From Candidatus Pacearchaeota archaeon (GTDB lineage: Archaea; Nanobdellota; Nanobdellia; Pacearchaeales; GW2011-AR1): a stretch of 9,925 nucleotides of DNA. The DNA lies in NCBI GenBank assembly GCA_023140635.1, contig JAGLLG010000027.1, forward strand, positions 1-9,925. The letters run 5' to 3'. Below the pieces are notes generated by a model that worked only from the letters and a program-made list of their open reading frames with translations, was not told where the DNA came from and ran no database searches. The number at the start of each line of letters is the position of its first letter. The first letter of the stretch is position 1. The translations under genes were made by a program, and so were the position numbers. Positions 1 to 5,483 of the stretch are shown one piece after another.

Positions 1-59
1 TGAGTTTGAATGGGAAGACGCCTGAGGAGGTTTATGATGATTTTGGGTTGTTGTTTTAG
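1..59 (+). CDS. C-terminal end of a possible DDE transposase/integrase (partial)
   Basis: The window opens inside a reading frame whose first complete codon is at base 3 and which ends at TAG 57-59. The 18 visible residues contain LNGKTPEEVYDDF. This resembles the 'LNGKTPEEVY' motif that commonly closes the integrase-core (rve, DDE) domain of IS481/IS3-like transposases, where it follows the RPH motif. Only this tail is visible, so the catalytic residues, the family and whether the gene is intact cannot be judged. The stop lies 78 bases before the next gene, which has its own promoter-like sequence. It could instead be the end of an unrelated protein with a similar short motif; the call rests on one motif only. 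Confidence 0.4.
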   Translation, partial: SLNGKTPEEVYDDFGLLF

Positions 60-65
60 GGGTAC

Positions 66-75
66 GACATATGTC
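66..75. repeat. 10-bp perfect palindrome after the transposase-like stop
   Basis: GACATATGTC reads identically on both strands and lies 6 bases after the stop of the partial transposase-like frame. It could be part of an insertion-sequence end or an operator for the downstream operon. Without the other end of the element, neither can be shown. It may also be chance. Confidence 0.3.
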
Positions 76-101
76 AGTAGGTCGCACAGTAAGTTCGCTA
101 T

Positions 102-116
102 CTATATTTTTATAAG
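102..116 (+). promoter_or_regulatory. Archaeal TATA-like promoter for the CCG/FAD operon
   Basis: The AT-rich run CTATATTTTTATAAG is centred about 26-29 bases before the ATG at 138. This is the spacing expected when an archaeal TATA box drives a leaderless mRNA that begins at or next to the start codon. No Shine-Dalgarno sequence precedes ATG 138, which agrees with leaderless translation. Confidence 0.45.
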
Positions 117-137
117 GATGATCGGTTTTGTTTAAAT

Positions 138-884
138 ATGGGATTGATAAATTGGGTTAAAAATCTTGGGAGTAATGTTCTTTATTATCCTGGATGTTTG
201 ACTAAAGGGGTTTTGTCTAAAGAATTTGAGAATTATAAGGAAATTTTTAATCGACTTGGAATTGATTTTATCTTGTTGTCTAAAGATGAATCTTGTTGTG
301 GATTGCCTATTTTGAATGCAGGTTATCGGAAGGATGCACGAAAATTGGCTAAGAAGAATTTTGATTTGTTTAAAAAGCATTCGGTGACGAAGATTATTAC
401 GAACTGTCCTGCTTGCCATTATATGTTTAAGAAAGTTTATCCTAAACTGGTTCATGATTGGAATATTAAAGTTGAGCATGCAACGGTTACGATTTTGGAA
501 GCTTTGAAAAAACGAAGAGTTAAATTTAGGGGTTCTGACGTGGAAAGGGAACTTGTGAATTATCATGATCCTTGTTATCTTGGGAGATATTCTGGAATTT
601 ATGATGAGCCTAGGAAGCTTATTGAATTGCTTGGTGGGAAGATTGTTGAGATGAGATTTAATCGAGAGAATGCACTTTGTTGTGGTGCTGGAGGTGGAGT
701 CTATTCAAACTCTCCAGATATTGCTAAAAAGATTGCAGTGGAGAGGGTTAAGTTTGTTCTTCCTGATGCTACCCGGATTGTTTCTCCTTGTGGTCTTTGT
801 TATTTAAATTTAAAATCAGCTTCGGAGAAAAGTACTGAGTTTTCTAGTTTCGTTCTTGGAAAATTGAGAGGGTTTGAGAGATGA
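138..884 (+). CDS. CCG-domain (HdrB/GlcF/LldE-like) iron-sulfur redox protein
   Basis: This 248-residue protein has two complete cysteine-rich (CCG) domains. The first has C20 (YYPGC), CCG at 53-55 and C90-x2-C93. The second has C146 (HDPCYLGR), CCG at 181-183 and C218-x2-C221. In heterodisulfide reductase HdrB, such motifs bind non-cubane 4Fe-4S clusters. Related CCG domains form the C-terminal half of GlcF and GlpC and occur in LldE/LutA. The protein is therefore likely a cytoplasmic electron-transfer or catalytic subunit of a 2-hydroxyacid dehydrogenase. It lacks the N-terminal ferredoxin half of GlcF; a separate two-cluster ferredoxin at 3294-3668 could supply it. Its stop overlaps the start of the GlcD-like gene by 4 bases (ATGA), which implies co-translation. 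No signal peptide or membrane segment is seen. The ATG at 138 was chosen for its promoter spacing and because it keeps the full first motif. The domain is certain; the substrate is not. Confidence 0.88.
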   Translation: MGLINWVKNLGSNVLYYPGCLTKGVLSKEFENYKEIFNRLGIDFILLSKDESCCGLPILNAGYRKDARKLAKKNFDLFKKHSVTKIITNCPACHYMFKKVYPKLVHDWNIKVEHATVTILEALKKRRVKFRGSDVERELVNYHDPCYLGRYSGIYDEPRKLIELLGGKIVEMRFNRENALCCGAGGGVYSNSPDIAKKIAVERVKFVLPDATRIVSPCGLCYLNLKSASEKSTEFSSFVLGKLRGFER

Positions 885-1999
885 GGAAAGATTTGATGAA
901 AGCTTATGAAAGTGATGCTTCACAATTGAATGGGAAGGCTCTTGATGTTGTTCATCCAAAAACTATTATGGAGGTTCGGAGTATCGTCGCTAGGACTCCA
1001 AGAATTGTGTTGCGGGGTGCTGGAACTGGATTGGCAGGAGGTTGTGTTCCTTTAAATGGGTTAGATGTTGTTTTAGATTTATCGAAGCTAGATTTTATCG
1101 GTAGTTTGGATAAAGAGCGCAGAGTTATAGAGGTTGGAGCAGGTGTTGTCCTTGATGACTTGCAAAATTATCTTGCTAAGAGTAATCTAGAATTTCCGAT
1201 TGATCCTTCAGGTCGTAAGGTCTGTATAATTGGTGGAATGATTGCTACAGATGCTGTTGGAAGTAGAATGATTAAGTATGGGAAGATTTCTAGTTGGATA
1301 AAATGGGTCGATATTGTTGATGGTTATGGGAATTTGCATAGAAAAGGTGTGACTGAATTATCAGATTATGTGGGGATGGAAGGAATTACAGGTGTGATTG
1401 TGAGGGCTTGTTTAAAATTGTTGCCTTTGAAAAATAGGACAGCCTCGCTGGTTAAGGTTGAGAGTCTTGAGGAAGTTGTTTCGATTGTTAGGGATTTAAA
1501 AAGAAATTCTATGATTTCTATGATTGAATTTTTGGATAAGAAGATTTCTAAAGGATTAGAATTGACAGAGGATTATCATTTAATTATTGAGTATGAAGAT
1601 GATAGTGGTTTGTTGAAGGAAGAGGACTATAGAGAATTGATGAAGATGAGGGATAAGATTTATTCATTTGTTGTTAATGAGGGTTATGCCAGAATTGAGG
1701 ATCCTAGAATTATGATTGATAGGTTTGTTAAATTGATGAGTTGGCTTGAAGGAGTAGGTATACCTACTTTTGGGCATATTGGTGTTGGAATTTTGCATCC
1801 TTGCTTTAGTCGTGATCAGGAAAAGTATATCCCTGAAATGATGAAAGTCGTAAAAAGACTTAGTGGGCAAATTTCTGGAGAGTATGGAATTGGTATACTA
1901 AAGATTAATCTTGTTGATATGGGTGATAAAAAAATCTTAATTAACGTAAAAAAACGGACGGATCCATTGAATAAATTTAATGTTGGGAAGGTTATTTGA
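881..1999 (+). CDS. GlcD-like FAD-linked oxidase (2-hydroxyacid dehydrogenase family)
   Basis: This is a 372-residue flavoprotein of the vanillyl-alcohol-oxidase/PCMH superfamily. The FAD-binding part shows RGAGTGLAGG (45-54), PIDPS (106-110) and IGGMIATDAVGS (117-128). The C-terminal FAD-oxidase domain shows GHIGVGILH (298-306), SGEYGIG (332-338) and DPLNKFNVGK (361-370). Relatives oxidise glycolate, D-lactate or D-2-hydroxyglutarate and pass electrons to an Fe-S partner. The CCG protein overlapping its start by 4 bases and the ferredoxin downstream make a GlcDF-like complex likely. It is shorter than the usual GlcD length of about 460 residues. The usual GDGN and GEHG motifs read GVGI and GEYG, although both histidines of GHxGxGxxH and the Glu of GEYG remain. 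A later Met (residue 6) is a possible alternative start. The substrate cannot be assigned. Confidence 0.88.
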   Translation: MRKDLMKAYESDASQLNGKALDVVHPKTIMEVRSIVARTPRIVLRGAGTGLAGGCVPLNGLDVVLDLSKLDFIGSLDKERRVIEVGAGVVLDDLQNYLAKSNLEFPIDPSGRKVCIIGGMIATDAVGSRMIKYGKISSWIKWVDIVDGYGNLHRKGVTELSDYVGMEGITGVIVRACLKLLPLKNRTASLVKVESLEEVVSIVRDLKRNSMISMIEFLDKKISKGLELTEDYHLIIEYEDDSGLLKEEDYRELMKMRDKIYSFVVNEGYARIEDPRIMIDRFVKLMSWLEGVGIPTFGHIGVGILHPCFSRDQEKYIPEMMKVVKRLSGQISGEYGIGILKINLVDMGDKKILINVKKRTDPLNKFNVGKVI

Positions 2000-2670
2000 T
2001 GGAGGAAGAGTTTTTTAATAAATTGAAGGAAAGAGTGTTGCCGTATTTTGAGGATGGTGGGGGTCATGGGTTTGATCATGTTGAGAGAGTCTATAGTATG
2101 GCTATAAAGATTAGTAGAGGTGAGAATGTTGATATGGATGTCGTTCGGGCGGCTGCCCTTTTGCATGATATTGCTCGATCGAAGGAAGATAAATTTGATG
2201 TTTGTCATGCAGAAGAGGGTGTGAAGATGGCCTGTGAAATTTTAAAAGAGGTTGATTTTCCTGTTAAGAAAATTAAAGATGTTGTTCATGCTATTGGAGT
2301 ACATAGATATAGCAAAAATTTGAAAGCGGAGAGTCGCGAGGCTGAAATTTTACAGGATGCGGATAGATTGGATGTTCTGGGTGCTGTGATTGTTGGTCGA
2401 GCTTTTGAGAAAGCTGGAAAAGAAGGAACAATTATTTATGATTCTGATATGCCTATTAAGGAGAATTATGGTGGGTGTAAAACTTGTGTGATAAATCATT
2501 TTTATGAAAAATCTTTGAAGATAACACCTGAATCGTTTAAGACTGTTAAAGCAAGGGAGATTGCTAAAGGGCGTTATGATTTTGTGAAGGAATTTGTTGA
2601 GAGATATGTTAAAGAATTGAAGGGGAGAATTATGATGGAAAGATTTAAATATATTGGAGGGCTGAGATAG
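1999..2670 (+). CDS. HD-domain metal-dependent phosphohydrolase
   Basis: This 223-residue protein has the HD superfamily signature: GFDHVERVY (H27), LLHDIAR (H56-D57), CHAEE (H70), and DADRLDVLGA (D120, D122). It resembles the YedJ-type uncharacterised HD hydrolases, which are metal-dependent phosphohydrolases acting on nucleotides or other phosphoesters; the natural substrate is usually unknown. The first domain residues follow the start closely, so the protein is essentially one all-helical HD domain. ATG 1999 overlaps the TGA of the FAD oxidase by one base (TGATG), so translational coupling is likely. A TTG one codon earlier (1996) is a less likely start. No membrane segment is seen. Its place between redox genes and a NYN nuclease is unusual and gives no clear clue to substrate. 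Confidence 0.88.
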   Translation: MEEEFFNKLKERVLPYFEDGGGHGFDHVERVYSMAIKISRGENVDMDVVRAAALLHDIARSKEDKFDVCHAEEGVKMACEILKEVDFPVKKIKDVVHAIGVHRYSKNLKAESREAEILQDADRLDVLGAVIVGRAFEKAGKEGTIIYDSDMPIKENYGGCKTCVINHFYEKSLKITPESFKTVKAREIAKGRYDFVKEFVERYVKELKGRIMMERFKYIGGLR

Positions 2671-2680
2671 TTATTACATC

Positions 2681-2706
2681 CCCGGTATGACGTAAGGAAT
2701 GCCGGG
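2681..2706 (+). promoter_or_regulatory. GC-rich hairpin before the first NYN gene
   Basis: The left arm CCCGGTAT (2681-2688) pairs with the right arm ATGCCGGG (2699-2706) through 8 bp including one G-T wobble, with a 10-base loop. It is followed by the T-rich run TCTTTATTTTT. It lies 10 bases after the HD gene's stop and 16 bases before the preferred NYN start. This is the shape of a terminator or attenuator, although archaeal termination depends mainly on the T-run. A similar hairpin precedes the second NYN gene at 9848-9872, which argues for a role tied to these genes. Confidence 0.5.
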
Positions 2707-2722
2707 AGTCTTTATTTTTAGA

Positions 2723-3310
2723 ATGATTAAGAAAAAATTAAGTTCTAATACTCGAAAAAAAGCTATTGTTTTTATTGATGGTAATAATTGGTATCATAAT
2801 GTGAAGTCTATTATTGAAAAACCAAGAGCGATTGATTTTAGAAAGTTAGCTAATATGATTGCAGAGAATTTTGATTTGAATGTTACAGAGATTAGGTATT
2901 ATAATTCAACACCAGATATTGAGTTGGGGGATGAAGTTTATTATAAGCATATGGTTTTTTTGGCGAGTTTGAAACGGAAAGGTTTGAAGGTAATGACGCG
3001 AAAATTGAAAAAGATAAAGGTGAGTGGGAAAGTTATTCGAGTCGAGAAAGGAATTGATGTGATGATTTCTGCGGATATGATGAGAAAGGCTTTGGTAGAG
3101 AATGCTTGTGATTGTTGTGTTTTGATTACTGGAGATTCGGATTTTGTGCCTGTTATGCAGTTGATAAAAAAGGCAAAAAAAGAAGTTTTGACGGTCTCAG
3201 TTTTGAGAGGTTATGCTCGAGAATTGTTGCAAGGTGAGTTTCGTTTTTGGATTTTAAAAAAGCAGGATGTTGTTAAATGTTTTGGAGGATATAATGAGAA
3301 AGAACGATAA
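2723..3310 (+). CDS. NYN-domain (PIN-like fold) putative ribonuclease
   Basis: This 195-residue protein starts with the NYN hallmark VFIDGNNWYH (D19, N21-N22). It continues with EKGIDVMISADM (D112) and LITGDSDFVPV (D138, D140). These acidic residues form the Mg-dependent nuclease centre of NYN/LabA-like proteins, which cut or process RNA. The fold call is firm; the RNA target is unknown. ATG 2723 is preferred because an upstream in-frame ATG at 2699 would add eight residues (MPGVFIFR) encoded by the right arm of a hairpin, and family members usually start shortly before the IDGNN strand. The upstream start cannot be excluded. The 3' end overlaps the ferredoxin gene by 17 bases, so the two are probably co-transcribed. 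A second NYN gene begins at 9884. Confidence 0.87.
   Translation: MIKKKLSSNTRKKAIVFIDGNNWYHNVKSIIEKPRAIDFRKLANMIAENFDLNVTEIRYYNSTPDIELGDEVYYKHMVFLASLKRKGLKVMTRKLKKIKVSGKVIRVEKGIDVMISADMMRKALVENACDCCVLITGDSDFVPVMQLIKKAKKEVLTVSVLRGYARELLQGEFRFWILKKQDVVKCFGGYNEKER
3284..3288 (+). promoter_or_regulatory. Shine-Dalgarno site deciding the ferredoxin start
   Basis: GGAGG lies 5 bases before ATG 3294, inside the end of the NYN gene. It is the clearest ribosome-binding site in the window. It favours ATG 3294 over the in-frame ATG at 3267, which has no such site and would add nine residues. Confidence 0.6.
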
Positions 3311-3668
3311 GTCTACGGAGCAAAATAAAATTGAAGCAGATAATTTAATGGAAGAAGTTAGTGAGATTTTGGAGCCGTGTATTAAGTGTGGGTTGTGTAA
3401 ATCTCTCTGTCCTGTTTTTAAAGTTTTGAAGGAAGAGTCAGTTTCTCCCAGGGGGAAAGCGACTATTTTGTCGGATAAAACATTAGATAAGATTGTCTTT
3501 GAATGCAATCTCTGTAAGGGGTGTGAACAAGAATGTCCGTTAGATGTGAAAGTTTGTGATGCGATTTTGAAGGCGCGGGAGGCGATGGTTTTGAGAGGAA
3601 AAGGGTTGAAGTTGGATGAGGAAATGATTAAGAATGTGGGGAAGTGTGGAAATCCGTTTAAGAAGTAA
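3294..3668 (+). CDS. HdrC/GlpC-like protein with two 4Fe-4S clusters
   Basis: This 124-residue protein carries two ferredoxin-type cluster motifs. The first is C29-x2-C32-x2-C35-x3-C39 followed by P. The second is C71-x2-C74-x2-C77-x3-C81 followed by P. Between them is the SPRGKATIL stretch typical of GlpC, LutB and HdrC proteins, and the C-terminus has GNPF, also common there. It would pass electrons between a flavin subunit and a CCG subunit. The GlcD-like and CCG genes of the same run (138-1999) fit that role, so this is plausibly the missing N-terminal half of GlcF as a separate polypeptide. A Shine-Dalgarno sequence supports ATG 3294, which makes a 17-base overlap with the NYN gene. It has no membrane segment, so it is likely cytoplasmic. 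Whether it works with 138-884 is inferred from location and domain logic. Confidence 0.86.
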   Translation: MRKNDKSTEQNKIEADNLMEEVSEILEPCIKCGLCKSLCPVFKVLKEESVSPRGKATILSDKTLDKIVFECNLCKGCEQECPLDVKVCDAILKAREAMVLRGKGLKLDEEMIKNVGKCGNPFKK

Positions 3669-3687
3669 AGGTATTGTTGAGAAGATA

Positions 3688-3697
3688 ATTTTAAAAA
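3688..3697 (+). promoter_or_regulatory. TATA-like promoter of the GTPase gene
   Basis: ATTTTAAAAA lies about 26 bases before ATG 3719, the leaderless archaeal spacing. The preceding ferredoxin gene ends at 3668, so this 50-base gap probably separates two transcription units. Confidence 0.45.
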
Positions 3698-3718
3698 TGT
3701 CTAAAGATTTATGAAGTG

Positions 3719-4657
3719 ATGGTAAGAGTGCGTTATAGTTTTGGAAGTAGGCATACTGGTAGGATTGGGAATATTAAAAAGCAGAGGGGGAAATATCCTG
3801 ATGTGGTGAAAGATGTAGTTCGAATTTCAGATATTGTTTTAGAAGTTTTGGATGCACGTTTTATTGAAGAGACGCGAAATTTAGAGGTTGAAAAAGATAT
3901 CTTAGATAAAAACAAAATTTTGGTTTATGTTTTCAACAAATCAGATTTGATTAATATTAATGAAGCTAAGAAGAGTTTGCCTGGGTGGATGAAGCCATAT
4001 GTTTTTGTTTCAGCTACGAAGGGGATTGGGTTAGGGAATTTGAAAGCACGAATTAAAATGGAGGCAAAGAGGATTTTGGCTAAAGGTAAAAATGTTAAGG
4101 AAAAGTCGGTTTTTGATATGAATATAAAACGGGTGCAGGTTGGAGTAATTGGATATCCTAATTCTGGAAAGAGTTCTGTTATTAATTTTATTACTCGACG
4201 AGGGGTTGCGAAGACTGCAAAACAGGCCGGGTGGACAAAGGGGATGCAAAAGATCCGGATGAGTGAAACTATTTTAATTTTAGATACTCCTGGAGTAATT
4301 CCCGACTCTAAGTATTCAACTGAGAAAAATAGTTTTGCGAAGGATGTGAAAGTTGGAGCTAGGACATATAGTAATGTTAAGAATCCTGAAGATGCAGTTT
4401 TTTATTTAATGAAAGAACACACAGATATTATTGAAGAGTTTTATGATGTTAAGGCTGAAAGCGCACCCAAGGGTGTACCTCCTGCCCAGATGGCATCCGC
4501 TGAAGCGGACAAGGTCGGCAATAGTGAAATTTTGATTGAAAAGCTTGGAAAGAAAAAGGGGTTTTTAGGGAAAGGTGGTAAGGTTGATATTGATAGGACT
4601 GCTAGAATTATTTTGAGAGATTGGCAAGAAGGACGGATGGTTGCAAATAAAGACTAA
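3719..4657 (+). CDS. Circularly permuted GTPase, RbgA/YlqF-like (ribosome assembly)
   Basis: This 312-residue GTPase has its motifs in permuted order: NKSD (G4, 73-76), SAT (G5, 98-100), GYPNSGKSS (G1, 145-153), a G2-region threonine near AGWTKG (170-175), and DTPG (G3, 189-192). A DAR motif (45-47) precedes G4. This order is diagnostic of the YlqF/YawG/MMR1-HSR1 group, whose members act in ribosome subunit maturation. The C-terminal GKGGKVDIDRTARIILRDWQEG resembles the RbgA tail. Residues 248-268 look inserted between EEFYDVK and EILIEKLGKKKG. That stretch is encoded by GC-rich hairpin DNA unlike the rest of the gene and is described separately. ATG 3719 is preferred over the adjacent GTG at 3716. 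The gene converges on the ATPase gene with one base between the stop codons. The exact archaeal orthologue group is not resolved. Confidence 0.88.
   Translation: MVRVRYSFGSRHTGRIGNIKKQRGKYPDVVKDVVRISDIVLEVLDARFIEETRNLEVEKDILDKNKILVYVFNKSDLININEAKKSLPGWMKPYVFVSATKGIGLGNLKARIKMEAKRILAKGKNVKEKSVFDMNIKRVQVGVIGYPNSGKSSVINFITRRGVAKTAKQAGWTKGMQKIRMSETILILDTPGVIPDSKYSTEKNSFAKDVKVGARTYSNVKNPEDAVFYLMKEHTDIIEEFYDVKAESAPKGVPPAQMASAEADKVGNSEILIEKLGKKKGFLGKGGKVDIDRTARIILRDWQEGRMVANKD
4460..4522 (+). repeat. GC-rich palindromic element inserted in frame in the GTPase gene
   Basis: These 63 bases are about 60% GC by hand count, in a gene that is otherwise strongly AT-rich. They hold three consecutive small hairpins. 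CACCC/GGGTG (4464-4468 with 4471-4475) comes first, then TGCC/GGCA (4483-4486 with 4492-4495), then TCCGCT/AGCGGA (4496-4501 with 4504-4509). The element adds exactly 21 codons (SAPKGVPPAQMASAEADKVGN), in a linker where RbgA proteins usually have only a short connection. The pattern recalls Rickettsia palindromic elements, small repeats that insert in frame into protein genes. That it is mobile or repeated elsewhere is inferred, not seen. Confidence 0.5.
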
Positions 4658-4658
4658 T

Positions 4659-5474
4659 TTACTTAAAGGACTTGCTTATATTCTCCTTCCAAAATGAAGG
4701 TAGTGGATTGGAGATAAAACCTCTAAATTTTCCAGAATAAATATATGTTATCCCTTCCTTTTCCTTAAACTTATCAAAATATTCTTCGGTCTCTGAATAT
4801 ATTTTTTTAATTATTTTTCTTTCGAATTCTTTTTGGAGCAAAGAGGAGGGTTTTAAAACAAGAAAATCTGCTTGTCTTAGAATATTAACGTCGAGGTTAG
4901 AAGAATTTTGCGAAATAAAAAGTATGTTGAGATTTTTATGTCTTGCAATCATTATTAGTTGGCTTAACATTTTGTTTGCATTGCTCATAGAACTTCTTGA
5001 GTTGAATAATATCCCTCCTTCGTCGATAAGGACAAAAGAATTATTTTTTAACGAAGAAATATCTGAAACTACATCTATCCATGAGGGGATTTCACTTTCA
5101 TTAAAACCTATAGCGAAGCAATTCTTTTTGTATCTTGCATGAAGATTCTCTAGAAATTTAATCCCGAAGGCAGTTTTTCCTGAACCTCTTGCTCCCAAAA
5201 TTATTCCTATCTGGCTTTCAGAACTATAAATATTTTCAAGCCATTTTTCATAATCTCCTGAGATTCTTTCTATAACTTTAAAATCCTTATACTTTGGAAC
5301 CATTGACGCCCTCTTCTTTATTATCCTCTTTTTTTCTATCGTTTGTTTAGTCTTCTTGTTTAAATTATTTATTCCTCTTACCGCATAATAAGGTGTTTTT
5401 AAAACGAATAGTAAACTTTTCCCAAGGTATTTAATCACTTTTGAATTTCTCTTTTTAATCTTCCTTTTTTTCAT
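4659..5474 (-). CDS. P-loop ATPase, Zot/FtsK-HerA-like, basic N-terminus
   Basis: This 271-residue ATPase has Walker A GARGSGKT (94-101) and Walker B FVLIDEGGIL (147-156). A later segment reads IARHKNLNILFISQNSSNLD (177-196), with a conserved RH and a sensor-like Q at 189. This layout resembles zonular occludens toxin (Zot, phage pI) proteins and the FtsK-HerA superfamily of DNA- or protein-pumping ATPases. Residues 1-60 are very rich in Lys/Arg, with a short hydrophobic stretch (SLLFVLKTPYYAV), suggesting contact with nucleic acid or a membrane surface; no clear transmembrane helix is present. It starts 9 bases after the gltX stop, so it is probably co-transcribed with gltX. No capsid or other recognisable viral gene is nearby. 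The ATPase fold is secure; the process it powers is unknown. Confidence 0.72.
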   Translation of the reverse strand: MKKRKIKKRNSKVIKYLGKSLLFVLKTPYYAVRGINNLNKKTKQTIEKKRIIKKRASMVPKYKDFKVIERISGDYEKWLENIYSSESQIGIILGARGSGKTAFGIKFLENLHARYKKNCFAIGFNESEIPSWIDVVSDISSLKNNSFVLIDEGGILFNSRSSMSNANKMLSQLIMIARHKNLNILFISQNSSNLDVNILRQADFLVLKPSSLLQKEFERKIIKKIYSETEEYFDKFKEKEGITYIYSGKFRGFISNPLPSFWKENISKSFK

Positions 5475-5483
5475 AATGTATAA

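Noticed and set aside
132..566. Open frame of 144 codons on the minus strand
   Set aside because: It lies wholly opposite the CCG-domain gene, whose cysteine motifs prove the plus frame. The product (rich in Asn, Phe, Ile, Arg) is typical of an antisense shadow.
1816..2208. Minus-strand open frame across the FAD oxidase/HD junction
   Set aside because: It spans two well-supported plus-strand genes and encodes no recognisable motif.
4459..4523. Frameshift or sequencing artefact in the GTPase gene
   Set aside because: The unusual block is exactly 63 bases, the frame is open through it, and recognisable RbgA-type C-terminal sequence resumes afterwards.
4924..5142. Plus-strand hydrophobic frame that could suggest a small membrane protein
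   Set aside because: It is opposite the Walker B region of the ATPase; the hydrophobicity comes from the complement of Lys/Asn-rich codons.
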